From: Bacteroidota bacterium
GTDB taxonomy: Bacteria; Bacteroidota; Bacteroidia; Cytophagales; Cyclobacteriaceae
Assembly: GCA_016191555.1 (NCBI GenBank)
Contig: JACPVX010000017.1
Coordinates: 1 to 64,000, forward strand
Reading direction: 5' to 3'
DNA length: 64,000 bases
Shown: one piece after another, positions 31,873-40,781 of the stretch
Numbering within the stretch: position 1 is the first letter of the stretch
Layout of the letters: the number at the start of each line of letters is the position of its first letter
Made by a program: the position numbers and the translations under genes
Notes under the pieces: model-generated
Told to the model about the DNA's origin: nothing
Database searches by the model: none
Seen by the model: only the letters and a program-made list of their open reading frames with translations

Positions 31873-33393
31873 TTACTCACCAAATTTAACAGTAAAAGTC
31901 GTTCCATTGTTTTCTTCGCTGAAAATATTAATCTCTCCACCCAATGCTTCAATCTGGTTTTTGACCATGAAAAGGCCGATTCCACGGCTTTCAGGATGGT
32001 TGTGAAAAGTTTTCCGTAGTTTAAAAATGTGGTGACCGTATTTTTTGAGATTAATTCCAAGGCCATTATCCTTCACCATCATCTCAATTCCAGCCCCACG
32101 TTCAATGGTGATAAAATGAATTTCAGGCGTTTTATCGGGGTGCCGATATTTTAAGGCGTTACTCAGCAAGTTCATTAAGATACTTTCGAGGTAGATGTTG
32201 GGATACAAGATTTTTGGGGCACTTTTAAAGTCGGCTACGATGTTTGCTTGCGTGTTCGCAATCAGAATGCTTAACTGGTGCTTTACATTTTCGAGAGCTT
32301 CTTCAAAATAGATCCATTGCCGTTCGATGTCTTTGTTTTGTTTGATTTTTAGAACTTCATTCAGCTCGTGCAAATGGCTCAGCATTTTACTACTCGATTC
32401 GCGGAGCATTTTGATGAAGCTTTTCTTTTCGGCTTCATCGTCACTTTTTTCATAGAATTCAAGCAAGGAAAGGATGTTGCTGACCGGTGATCGAAGGTTA
32501 TGCGATACAATTTGAGTGAATTCTTCCAATTGTTCGTTTTTGTTTTTTAAAGCATCGGCAATGGCACTCAGTTTGGAATTTTGCTCAAGTATTTTTTCCT
32601 CGCTGAGTTTGCGATCCGTTATTTCTCGGCTGGCGAGAACAATGGTAGTGACGGAACCATCCTCATCCACAATTGGGTTGCCATTGGTTTCCAGCCACAT
32701 GTAACCGCCACTTGATTTTTGGTAACGAACCTCAGCTTTTACCGGCTTTTTTTCTACAATAAGCTGATTGAACTTGCCAATGGCACCTTCCAGGTCTTCG
32801 GGATGGACCAGTGAAAATATAGAAGTCCCAATATGTTCCAAATAATTATCACCTAAAATCTGTCTTGTAGAGGGGCTTAGATAAATAATTTTGCCCTGCG
32901 CATCCACCAGATTGATAAACTCCAACATGTTGTCCGTAAGAGTGCGATAGAGTTGCTCGCTTTTCAGCAGCGATGCTTCGGCTCTTTTCTGTTCGGTGAT
33001 ATCGCGGAAACTCCACACACGGCCCACCACTCTGCCTTCCAAGATTTGAGGCTTCGAATATCGATGGAGAATTGTTCCATTCGTCAATTCCATGTAGTCA
33101 TTGCTTTCTGCCTCGGGCGTGGCATAAAGTTCCATCACACGGGCAATAAACTTTTCAGGGTTAATGACTTTGGTAATCGCCTTTTTTAACAGCACCTCGT
33201 CCGGTTTGTCATGCGCCTCTTCTTCCGAAAAACCAAAAATGGTTAGAAATCGATTATTGTATATGCTGATTTTACCTTCTGTATCTACTACCAATAAACC
33301 ATCAGCTGTTGAGTTGACAGCAGCCTGCAAGAGTGAGTAAGCTTGAGAGGCTTCGGATTCCTTTTGAGGATTCTGAGCATTGGAGTGGTTCAT
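31873..33393 (-). CDS. PAS-domain histidine kinase, cytoplasmic
   Basis: A 506-residue kinase with no membrane helix. Two PAS domains (about 20-143 and 150-272; the second ends in the PAC-like WLETNGNPIVDEDGSV segment) precede the dimerisation domain with phospho-acceptor His298 in VSHNLRSP. The ATPase domain has LLSNALKYRHPDK, DNGLGINL and SRGIGLFMVKNQIEALGG. It probably senses a cytoplasmic or diffusible cue. Its partner is the receiver protein encoded immediately downstream. Confidence 0.92.
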   Translation of the reverse strand: MNHSNAQNPQKESEASQAYSLLQAAVNSTADGLLVVDTEGKISIYNNRFLTIFGFSEEEAHDKPDEVLLKKAITKVINPEKFIARVMELYATPEAESNDYMELTNGTILHRYSKPQILEGRVVGRVWSFRDITEQKRAEASLLKSEQLYRTLTDNMLEFINLVDAQGKIIYLSPSTRQILGDNYLEHIGTSIFSLVHPEDLEGAIGKFNQLIVEKKPVKAEVRYQKSSGGYMWLETNGNPIVDEDGSVTTIVLASREITDRKLSEEKILEQNSKLSAIADALKNKNEQLEEFTQIVSHNLRSPVSNILSLLEFYEKSDDEAEKKSFIKMLRESSSKMLSHLHELNEVLKIKQNKDIERQWIYFEEALENVKHQLSILIANTQANIVADFKSAPKILYPNIYLESILMNLLSNALKYRHPDKTPEIHFITIERGAGIEMMVKDNGLGINLKKYGHHIFKLRKTFHNHPESRGIGLFMVKNQIEALGGEINIFSEENNGTTFTVKFGE

Positions 33394-33407
33394 GTGGAGT
33401 GAAGGTA

Positions 33408-33415
33408 CAAAAGTA
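33408..33415 (-). promoter_or_regulatory. -7 box of the PAS kinase operon
   Basis: On the minus strand TACTTTTG matches TAnnTTTG exactly and lies 14 bases before the kinase ATG. No convincing TTTG -33 element was found at the right distance. Confidence 0.4.
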
Positions 33416-33482
33416 AATTTACGATTATAAAATCCATGAAAAATTGTACTTTACTCAAAATATTACCTAACCCCAAAATAGT

Positions 33483-33857
33483 ATGTTGAAAGAATTTAAA
33501 GCTTTTGCCATGCGAGGCAATGTAGTTGACCTGGCAGTAGGCGTAATTATCGGTGGCGCCTTTGGAAAAATAGTAGGCTCCCTAATTGATGATGTGATTA
33601 CACCTTTATTATTGAAACCTGCCTTGGAGGCTGCCAACTTATCGCATTTAGATCAGTTGACGGCATTCGGAACGGTAAAGTATGGGGTGTTCTTATCTTC
33701 GGTGATCAACTTCGTGATCGTTGCCTTCATTCTATTTTTAATCATCAAAGGAATGAATGCCGCGCAAAAGAAAGAAGACGCCAAACCTGCAGCTCCGGCA
33801 CCTACACCGGATGACATTAAGCTTCTAACAGAAATCAGAGATTTGCTAAAGAAATAG
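33483..33857 (+). CDS. mscL: Large-conductance mechanosensitive channel
   Basis: A 124-residue channel subunit that forms an inner-membrane pentamer and opens under turgor to release solutes. The first helix has the family motif FKAFAMRGNVVDLAVGVIIG. A second helix (FLSSVINFVIVAFILFLII) and a cytoplasmic C-terminal helix (DDIKLLTEIRDLLKK) follow an Ala/Pro-rich linker. Length and order are typical. It is monocistronic with its own terminator. Confidence 0.96.
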   Translation: MLKEFKAFAMRGNVVDLAVGVIIGGAFGKIVGSLIDDVITPLLLKPALEAANLSHLDQLTAFGTVKYGVFLSSVINFVIVAFILFLIIKGMNAAQKKEDAKPAAPAPTPDDIKLLTEIRDLLKK

Positions 33858-33865
33858 TCGATGTA

Positions 33866-33895
33866 AACCGGAATGAAGAGTAACTCATTCCGGTT
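33866..33895. terminator. Terminator between mscL and the dehydrogenase gene
   Basis: AACCGGAATGA (33866-33876) pairs perfectly with TCATTCCGGTT (33885-33895) around an 8-base loop. It sits between convergent stop codons. Confidence 0.85.
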
Positions 33896-33898
33896 ACT

Positions 33899-34789
33899 TT
33901 ATTTTTTGAATCGATCAGAAACGATCAATTCCTTGCTTCCGGCTGTGTACTTGTAAAAGCCGTTGCCGCTTTTCACTCCCTTGTGTCCGGCTTGCACCAT
34001 ATTCACGAGCAATGGACAAGGCGCATATTTAGGATTGCCAAAACCATCGTGAAGGACGCGCAATATCGACAAGCATACGTCTAGTCCAATAAAGTCAGCC
34101 AATTGAAGTGGACCCATTGGATGAGCCATACCTAATTTCATTACGGTATCTATTTCCTCCACTCCGGCCACCCCTTCGTACAAAGAGTAAATGGCCTCAT
34201 TGATCATGGGCATTAAAATTCGGTTGGCAACAAATCCAGGGTAGTCATTTACTTCCACTGGAATTTTGCCAAGTTTCTTTGAAAGCTCCATGATCGCTAC
34301 CGTGGTTTCGTTGCTGGTATTATACCCACGAATGATTTCCACCAATTTCATAATAGGCACCGGATTCATAAAATGCATACCAATCACGTGACTGGGGCTC
34401 TTTGTAACCGAGGCAATTTTAGTTATCGAGATAGATGATGTGTTCGATGCCAGGATAGTTCCGGGTTTTGTATTTTCGTCCAGATCTTTAAATATTTTCA
34501 ATTTTAAATCCAGATTTTCAGTTGCTGCTTCTACAACCAATTCAACATCCTGCAAACCTTCTTTCATGAAAGTAGTAGTGGTTAAATTTGCTAAAGTTTG
34601 GCTTTTGATTTCAGCTGTGATGGTTCCTTTTTCAACCTGACGCGAAAGGTTTTTATCGATAGTAGCTATCGCTTTTTTCAAAGCCTCTTCAGAAATATCG
34701 ATGATGGAAACTTTAAAACCATTTTGTGCAAACACGTGTGCAATTCCGTTGCCCATCGTGCCAGAGCCGATGACCGCTACTTTATTCAT
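33899..34789 (-). CDS. 3-hydroxybutyryl-CoA / 3-hydroxyacyl-CoA dehydrogenase
   Basis: A 296-residue NAD-dependent dehydrogenase. The Rossmann motif is VIGSGTMGNGIAHVFAQ. The catalytic His lies in GMHFMNPVP, with the partner Glu in LVEIIRG, and the C-terminal domain has DYPGFVANRILMPMINEA. It interconverts 3-hydroxyacyl-CoA and 3-ketoacyl-CoA. As a stand-alone short form it resembles Hbd rather than the fused FadB. No thiolase or hydratase is adjacent, so its pathway direction is not settled. Confidence 0.93.
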   Translation of the reverse strand: MNKVAVIGSGTMGNGIAHVFAQNGFKVSIIDISEEALKKAIATIDKNLSRQVEKGTITAEIKSQTLANLTTTTFMKEGLQDVELVVEAATENLDLKLKIFKDLDENTKPGTILASNTSSISITKIASVTKSPSHVIGMHFMNPVPIMKLVEIIRGYNTSNETTVAIMELSKKLGKIPVEVNDYPGFVANRILMPMINEAIYSLYEGVAGVEEIDTVMKLGMAHPMGPLQLADFIGLDVCLSILRVLHDGFGNPKYAPCPLLVNMVQAGHKGVKSGNGFYKYTAGSKELIVSDRFKK

Positions 34790-34858
34790 AGTACTTATTT
34801 AAAAATGTAAAGATATGTTTTAAGGGGTAGCCGAAAAATCGAGTGCTAAAATAACTGC

Positions 34859-35224
34859 CTACTCAATCAACACTTCCTTTGCAAATCCCATGGCATTGAA
34901 TCGAAGCGAAAGTTTTTGCGCTACAGTATCTTGTTCGCATTTTTTGCCGGGCGTGAGATAGTAATAGAAAAACTTTTGATTGCGCTTGTACAGTTCGTTC
35001 TCATCCGGTCGGCCCAACAGTTTTACAATATCATCTTGCGATAAGCCTTTGAGTTTTTCGATCTGGGATGTAAACGATTCAATCATTTTTTCCCGATCGT
35101 GCAGGCAGGCAAATTTGTCATTCTTCCATTTCTCTAAATCCAGATTATCCAATTGAGGCAGCGGTTTGCCACAGCTTACAATAATTAATAACAAAACGGC
35201 TATTGGCAGAATGCGATACTTCAA
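34859..35224 (-). CDS. Small lipoprotein, BamE/SmpA-like
   Basis: A 121-residue protein with a lipoprotein signal peptide (LLLIIVSC, the Cys being the lipidation site). The mature part has LSQDDIVKLLGRPDE followed by FFYYYLTPG. This pattern of helix, LGxP and aromatic beta-strand is seen in BamE/SmpA-fold lipoproteins, but similarity is weak and no function should be assumed. It is divergent from the four-helix membrane protein gene across 38 bp. Confidence 0.6.
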   Translation of the reverse strand: MKYRILPIAVLLLIIVSCGKPLPQLDNLDLEKWKNDKFACLHDREKMIESFTSQIEKLKGLSQDDIVKLLGRPDENELYKRNQKFFYYYLTPGKKCEQDTVAQKLSLRFNAMGFAKEVLIE

Positions 35225-35262
35225 AGTATTTACGTTTAATTTGCAGGCTCAAATGTAATTAC

Positions 35263-35703
35263 ATGGCGCTAAAAGTATTCAAGGCGATTTGGTTTCTTTC
35301 GTTATTAATTTTTTTGGGTGTGTTTATGTATAATTATGCCGGTTTGCCCGAAGTGGTCAACTTGGTAGATTCCATCGAATCCCCACTCTCTCTTTCGCGT
35401 GAAGCGCTGTTTTACAGTGTATTAGCGGTGGCCGCCATTCTCAATGTCTTTGTTTTTGTTATCAGTAAATTATACTCATCAAATCCGGACTTCCGATGCT
35501 GGTTTTATGGCCTAATTACCACACTCAACATTTTTTTGATTATTGGCGTCAACTTCGTCACCCTTTTTAATAGTGCCGAGAAGTTTGATTATTCGCGCAT
35601 CGGCAACATTATTTACGGAAGCCTGTTGTTGGCCGTGATTTGGACACTCGCATGGCCAATTTATTCCATCATAAAAAAAATATCCACTAAACAGACAGTT
35701 TGA
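35263..35703 (+). CDS. Four-helix membrane protein of unknown function
   Basis: A 146-residue protein with four predicted membrane helices: residues about 7-27, 46-68, 78-100 and 114-136. The first loop contains LPEVVNLVDSIESP, which would be periplasmic. I recognise no family. The frame is open another 20 codons upstream, overlapping the divergent lipoprotein gene; the ATG at 35263 gives a sensible membrane N-terminus (MALKVFKAIWFL). It precedes parE but is separated from it by about 200 bp. Confidence 0.65.
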   Translation: MALKVFKAIWFLSLLIFLGVFMYNYAGLPEVVNLVDSIESPLSLSREALFYSVLAVAAILNVFVFVISKLYSSNPDFRCWFYGLITTLNIFLIIGVNFVTLFNSAEKFDYSRIGNIIYGSLLLAVIWTLAWPIYSIIKKISTKQTV

Positions 35704-35845
35704 ATTGGTGGTATTTAGAAATTGACTATCAATCAATTATTGGCCAATGTAGTTGACAAGCAACAAGTTGAATCCAAATTTATCTATTGATTTGTCCTTA
35801 AAAATTATTTTCTTCGAGGCCTCAGCGAAGAGATTTTTTTAACAA

Positions 35846-35877
35846 TTGAATCTGACTCAATAATTTTTTCATCTTTG
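35846..35877 (+). promoter_or_regulatory. Candidate parE-parC promoter
   Basis: TTG (35846-35848), a 21-base spacer, then CATCTTTG (35870-35877), one base off TAnnTTTG. The transcription start would fall about 20 bases before the parE ATG. Confidence 0.45.
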
Positions 35878-35904
35878 CGCGATTAAATCTTTTAAGTTCT
35901 AGCT

Positions 35905-37791
35905 ATGGCGAAAGATCCAAGAGAATACGATGAATCCAGTATTAAATCACTCGATTGGCGCGAGCATATTCGTTTGCGCCCGGGTATGTACATCGGTAAG
36001 TTGGGCGATGGCTCAGCCAAAGATGACGGTATTTATGTGCTGGTAAAGGAAGTAATCGACAACTGTATTGACGAACACATGATGGGGTATGGAAAAGTGA
36101 TCGATGTAAAGATCACCGACCAGCGTGTGGTGGTTCGCGATTATGGCCGTGGAATTCCGTTAGGAAAGGTAGTGGATGTCGTTTCCAAAATTAATACTGG
36201 TGCAAAATACGATTCAGGTGCATTTCAAAAATCAGTGGGTTTGAATGGTGTTGGTACGAAAGCGGTAAATGCTCTTTCCAATTTTTTCAAAGTACAAGCT
36301 TATCGCGAAGGCCAAACCAAACTAGCTGAATTTAAAAAAGGCGTGTTGGTGGCCGATCCCAAAGTGATCAAATCCGATGAAAAGAACGGAACGCTGGTGG
36401 AGTTTGAGCCCGATAACCAAATGTTTAAAAATTATCATTTCATTCCAGAGTACCTGGATGATTTGATGTGGAACTATGCATTTTTAAATGCCGGACTTAC
36501 CATCAACTACAATGGTCAGAAATTTTTCTCGAAAGATGGTTTGCTTGATTTGCTAAAGCAAAAATCAGATCCGGATGAAATTCGCTACCCGATCATTCAC
36601 TTCAAAGGAGATGATATCGAAGTAGCACTGACACACGGAAATCAATACGGAGAAGAATATTATTCGTATGTAAACGGACAAAACACTACACAAGGAGGTA
36701 CCCACTTAGCGGCTTTCCGCGAAGGTGTGGTGCGCGGTGTTCGCGATTTTTATAAGAAAGATTTTGATGCCGCAGATATTCGCGCCAGCATCATTGGTGC
36801 TATCGCCATTCGTGTACAGGAGCCTGTTTTCGAATCACAAACGAAAACTAAGTTGGGTTCAATCAACATGGCTCCGGAAGGCGGGCAAAGTGTTAAAAAC
36901 TTTGTAGGCGATTTTGTGGCCAAAGAGTTGGAAATCTATTTGCACAAAAATCCGAAAGTGGCTGAAGAGATGCTCAAGCGCATCATGCAATCGGAGCGCG
37001 AACGCAAAGAAATTGCAGGTATTAAAAAGCTCGCCAACGAGCGCGCGAAGAAAGCCAACCTGCACAATAAAAAACTCCGCGACTGCCGTTTTCATTTTGA
37101 TGATGAAAAAGGAGAGAAGGGAAGCGAGTCAGTCATTTTTATTACTGAGGGTGACTCGGCCAGCGGTTCAATCACCAAATCTCGCAACGTAGAATTGCAA
37201 GCGGTTTTCAGTTTGCGTGGTAAGCCCCTGAACTGCTATGGACTTACCAAGAAAGTAGTGTATGAAAACGAAGAATTTAATTTGCTTCAACACGCTTTGA
37301 ATATTGAAGATGGATTGGATGGACTGCGTTACAACAAAGTAATTATCGCTACGGATGCCGATGTGGACGGAATGCACATTCGCTTATTGCTTATGACGTT
37401 CTTCCTGCAATTCTTCCCTGACTTGGTGAAAGCCAACCACGTGTATGTGTTGGAAACTCCATTGTTCCGAGTAAGAAATAAAAAGGAAACTATTTATTGT
37501 TACAGTGAAGAAGAAAAGCAAGCGGCTGTATCGAAATTAGGCAGCAAGCCGGAGATCACTCGCTTCAAAGGTTTGGGTGAAATTTCTCCGGATGAATTTG
37601 GAAACTTTATTGGCGAAGACATTCGCTTGCAGCCGGTTCTATTATCGAAAGAAGGTCACCTGGCGAAGTTGCTTGAGTTCTACATGGGCAAAAACACACC
37701 CGATCGTCAGGAGTTTATCATTGAGAACCTGCGAATTGAATTAGATAAAGTAGAGGCGAAGGAAGAAGTAATTGTGGAGGCAGAAGAGTAG
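35905..37791 (+). CDS. parE: DNA topoisomerase IV subunit B
   Basis: A 628-residue ATPase subunit of topoisomerase IV, which decatenates daughter chromosomes. The GHKL ATPase motifs are [18 protein letters not shown] and [14 protein letters not shown]. The TOPRIM metal-binding motifs are TEGDSASGS and [10 protein letters not shown], and the C-terminus has [14 protein letters not shown] call it ParE rather than GyrB because it is paired with a ParC-type partner 35 bp downstream, as usual in Bacteroidota. Confidence 0.92.
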   Translation: MAKDPREYDESSIKSLDWREHIRLRPGMYIGKLGDGSAKDDGIYVLVKEVIDNCIDEHMMGYGKVIDVKITDQRVVVRDYGRGIPLGKVVDVVSKINTGAKYDSGAFQKSVGLNGVGTKAVNALSNFFKVQAYREGQTKLAEFKKGVLVADPKVIKSDEKNGTLVEFEPDNQMFKNYHFIPEYLDDLMWNYAFLNAGLTINYNGQKFFSKDGLLDLLKQKSDPDEIRYPIIHFKGDDIEVALTHGNQYGEEYYSYVNGQNTTQGGTHLAAFREGVVRGVRDFYKKDFDAADIRASIIGAIAIRVQEPVFESQTKTKLGSINMAPEGGQSVKNFVGDFVAKELEIYLHKNPKVAEEMLKRIMQSERERKEIAGIKKLANERAKKANLHNKKLRDCRFHFDDEKGEKGSESVIFITEGDSASGSITKSRNVELQAVFSLRGKPLNCYGLTKKVVYENEEFNLLQHALNIEDGLDGLRYNKVIIATDADVDGMHIRLLLMTFFLQFFPDLVKANHVYVLETPLFRVRNKKETIYCYSEEEKQAAVSKLGSKPEITRFKGLGEISPDEFGNFIGEDIRLQPVLLSKEGHLAKLLEFYMGKNTPDRQEFIIENLRIELDKVEAKEEVIVEAEE

Positions 37792-37826
37792 CCTAGTAAA
37801 AATAATGATGATTAAGCTAAGAAGTA

Positions 37827-40685
37827 ATGGCTAAGAAACAGATTCCCAACGAAACAACAGACAAAGACGGAAACGTGCACTCCATCGCTATTGATGGCAT
37901 GTACGAAAACTGGTTTTTGGATTATGCATCGTATGTAATTTTAGAGCGTGCCGTGCCGCGCATTGAAGATGGTTTGAAACCGGTGCAGCGAAGAATTGCC
38001 CACGCCATCAAAGAAATGGATGACGGTCGCTTTAATAAAGTGGCCAATGTGATTGGTAGCACCATGCAATACCATCCGCACGGTGATGCTGCTATTGGAG
38101 AAGCAATCGTGAACATCGGGCAGAAAGATTTGCTCCTAGATACCCAAGGTAACTGGGGCGATGTGCGCACGGGAGATAGTGCTGCTGCTCCGCGTTATAT
38201 TGAAGCACGACTTTCTAAATTTGCTTTGGATGTAGTATACAATCCGCAAACAACAGAATGGCAGCTGTCGTATGATGGTAGAAAAAAGGAGCCGGTAACA
38301 TTGCCGGTGAAATTTCCTTTGTTGCTTGCCCAAGGCGTAGAAGGTATTGCGGTTGGCTTGTCGACCAAAATTTTGCCACACAACTTCTGCGAGTTAATCA
38401 AAGCATCCATTGACATTCTGAAAGGAAAAAATCCAAAGATTTACCCTGATTTTCCTACTGGAGGTATTGGAGATTTTACTGAATACGATCAGGGCTTTCG
38501 CGGTGGCAAAATAAAAGTGCGCGCGAAAATTGAAATCGAAGATAAAAAGACACTGCTCATTCGCGAGATTCCTTTCGGAACCACAACCGCTTCATTGATG
38601 GAATCCATTGTGAAGGCCAGTGAGAAAGGAAAGATCAAAGTAAAACAAGTGGTGGATAACACCGCGAAAGATGTGGAGATCAGCGTAAGCTTACAATCAG
38701 GCATTTCACCCGAGATCGCCATCGATGCGCTGTATGCCTTTACCGACTGCGAAGTTTCCATTTCACCCAATGCCTGCGTGATTGTTGCCGATAAACCTCA
38801 ATTCATGAAAGTGAATGAGATTTTGAAGTACAACACCGAGCAAACGGTAAAACTGCTCAAGCAAGAGCTCGAAATCAAAAAAGCCGAGTTGATGGAGAAA
38901 ATTTTATTCTCGTCACTCGAAAAAATATTCATTGAAAAACGAATCTACCGAAATATTGAAGATGTAGAAACCTTTGAAGAGGTAATCACGACAGTCGACA
39001 AAGGTCTTCGTCCTTACAAAAAACAATTCTACCGCGAAATTACCCGCGATGATATTCTTCGTCTGCTCGAAATCCGTATCAAACGCATTTCTAAATACGA
39101 CTCATTCAAAGCCGATGAGTTGATGCGCGACTTAGAGAAGGAACTGAAAGAAACCTTGCATCACCTCAGGCACCTTACTGAGTTCGCTATTGCCTATTAC
39201 CAAAACCTGTTGGATAAATATGGAAAAGGCCGCGAGCGCAAAACAGAAATCAAGAGCTTCCAATCAGTGGCAGCTACCGAAGTAATTGCCAACAACCAAA
39301 AGTTGTATGTCAATCGCGAAGACGGATTTATCGGTTGGGGCTTAAAGAAAGACGAATTCATTGCCGATTGTTCGGAGCTCGATGATGTGATCGTCATTCG
39401 CAGAGACGGAAAAGCAAAAGTCAGTCGCATCAACGAAAAGGTGTTCATGGGCAAAGATATTTTGCACGTGGGCATTTGGCGCAAAGGCGATGATCGGATG
39501 ATTTACAATTTGGTGTACACCGATGGAAAAGGCGGCATCACCTATGCAAAACGTTTTGCCATGCCGGCCATCACCCGCGACAAAGAGTATGATCTCGACA
39601 TGGGTAATCCCAATAGCAAAGTGCATTACCTCAGCGCCAACCCCAATGGCGAAGCAGAAATTGTAGAAGTGAAATTGACACCTGCTAGCTCCGCTCGCAA
39701 AAAGATTTTTGATTTCGATTTTTCAGAATTGGAAGTGAAAGGTCGTGGCGTACGCGGTAATGTTATCACTAAATACCCGGTGCGCAAAGTAGATTTCAAA
39801 GAAGCGCTCGGCTCAACCTTAAGTGGTTTGGATTTATGGTTTGACGAAGCAAGCGGCCGCTTGAACAAAGACAAGCGCGGCAAGTACGTAGGCAAATTTG
39901 ATGGCGATGATCAAATCCTCGCCATCACCAAGAGTGGTTCGTATAAAATTACCAGCTACGAGCTGACAAACCGCTACGAGCCTGAGAAAACTATTTTAGT
40001 TGAAAAGTACAATGCCAAGAAGCCGATCACCGCTGTTTACATGGATGGTGAAAGCAAACAATACTTTGTCAAGCGCTTCTTGATCGAAACCAACACACTC
40101 GATAAAGAATTCGGTTTCATTTCCGAAGGCATTGGCTCTCGTCTCGATTATGCCAGCACAGCCGATTCACCGGAGATTGAAGTAGATATGATCAAAGGAA
40201 AAGGTAAAGACAAAGAAACCGAAGTTGTCAACCTCGAGGAGATTGTAGACATCAAAGGATGGAAAGCCGTGGGCAATCGCTTGTCGCAATTCAAAGTTTC
40301 TAAAATCAGAGCACTCGAAGATCCGGATGATACTGGCCTGGAAGAAGGCGATGTAGATAACGAATCGACTGTTGAAACCTCTAAAAGTTCTCAACCGTCA
40401 AAAAAAAAATGGGAAGAACCAGAGGAGGGAGAGCAAGCGAGCCTCTTCGGGGAAAGCCAGCTCCCGGAAAACCAAAGCAAGCCGCTCGTCAACGGCCAGC
40501 CCCCGCAGCCAAAGGAAAAAAGACCAGCAGCGGAGCAAGCAAGTCTCTTCGGGGAAAGCCAAAGCCAGCCAAATCAGCAAAGCCCGGAAAGCCAGCAAAA
40601 AGAGGAAAAGGTAAAAGAAAATAAACCACCCGATTCCTCTTCGCGAACGTTCACCGCAGGCGAAACCATAGACCTAGACCTCTAG
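37827..40685 (+). CDS. parC: DNA topoisomerase IV subunit A with QASLF-repeat tail
   Basis: A 952-residue DNA-cleaving subunit. The catalytic tyrosine is Tyr124 in AAPRYIEARLS. The helix-turn-helix region reads QYHPHGDAAIGEAI, with Ala88 where Escherichia coli ParC has Ser80. A coiled-coil arm and a C-terminal domain reach to about residue 840. Beyond that is a disordered tail with two copies of QASLFGESQ (starting at 870 and 904), ending FTAGETIDLDL. QASLF is a sliding-clamp-binding pattern also present in the DnaE of this window. An A10 run (40400-40409) precedes the repeats. It forms an operon with parE. Confidence 0.93.
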   Translation: MAKKQIPNETTDKDGNVHSIAIDGMYENWFLDYASYVILERAVPRIEDGLKPVQRRIAHAIKEMDDGRFNKVANVIGSTMQYHPHGDAAIGEAIVNIGQKDLLLDTQGNWGDVRTGDSAAAPRYIEARLSKFALDVVYNPQTTEWQLSYDGRKKEPVTLPVKFPLLLAQGVEGIAVGLSTKILPHNFCELIKASIDILKGKNPKIYPDFPTGGIGDFTEYDQGFRGGKIKVRAKIEIEDKKTLLIREIPFGTTTASLMESIVKASEKGKIKVKQVVDNTAKDVEISVSLQSGISPEIAIDALYAFTDCEVSISPNACVIVADKPQFMKVNEILKYNTEQTVKLLKQELEIKKAELMEKILFSSLEKIFIEKRIYRNIEDVETFEEVITTVDKGLRPYKKQFYREITRDDILRLLEIRIKRISKYDSFKADELMRDLEKELKETLHHLRHLTEFAIAYYQNLLDKYGKGRERKTEIKSFQSVAATEVIANNQKLYVNREDGFIGWGLKKDEFIADCSELDDVIVIRRDGKAKVSRINEKVFMGKDILHVGIWRKGDDRMIYNLVYTDGKGGITYAKRFAMPAITRDKEYDLDMGNPNSKVHYLSANPNGEAEIVEVKLTPASSARKKIFDFDFSELEVKGRGVRGNVITKYPVRKVDFKEALGSTLSGLDLWFDEASGRLNKDKRGKYVGKFDGDDQILAITKSGSYKITSYELTNRYEPEKTILVEKYNAKKPITAVYMDGESKQYFVKRFLIETNTLDKEFGFISEGIGSRLDYASTADSPEIEVDMIKGKGKDKETEVVNLEEIVDIKGWKAVGNRLSQFKVSKIRALEDPDDTGLEEGDVDNESTVETSKSSQPSKKKWEEPEEGEQASLFGESQLPENQSKPLVNGQPPQPKEKRPAAEQASLFGESQSQPNQQSPESQQKEEKVKENKPPDSSSRTFTAGETIDLDL
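40400..40409 (+). other. A10 homopolymer, slippage-prone, within parC
   Basis: Ten consecutive A residues encode Ser-Lys-Lys-Lys in the parC frame. One extra A in the transcript, or a -1 ribosomal slip here, moves translation into another open frame that runs to 40624 and encodes a 71-residue tail with about 25 Lys/Arg and a single acidic residue. Slippage itself is inferred, not seen. Confidence 0.5.
40431..40562 (+). repeat. Imperfect 30-bp direct repeat in the parC tail
   Basis: Copies at 40431-40460 and 40533-40562 differ at three positions and share the core CTCTTCGGGGAAAGCCA. Each encodes EQASLFGESQ. The unit spacing is 102 bp, so the reading frame is kept. Confidence 0.9.
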
Positions 40686-40719
40686 ACTTAATTATTCTAC
40701 TATCTGTTCAACAGATGAC

Positions 40720-40752
40720 AAACCAAGATGGGTACGACACCCATCTTGGTTT
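40720..40752 (+). terminator. parE-parC terminator
   Basis: A perfect 14-bp stem, AAACCAAGATGGGT (40720-40733) with ACCCATCTTGGTTT (40739-40752), a 5-base loop and a following T-rich tract. It is one of the strongest hairpins in the window. Confidence 0.95.
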
Positions 40753-40781
40753 AATTTATTTTTTCAATTCAAAACTACTTT

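Noticed and set aside
40409..40624. A separate small gene for a basic protein inside parC.
   Set aside because: Its ATG is formed by the end of the A-run and it has no ribosome-binding site. It is better discussed as a possible frameshift tail of parC than as a gene.
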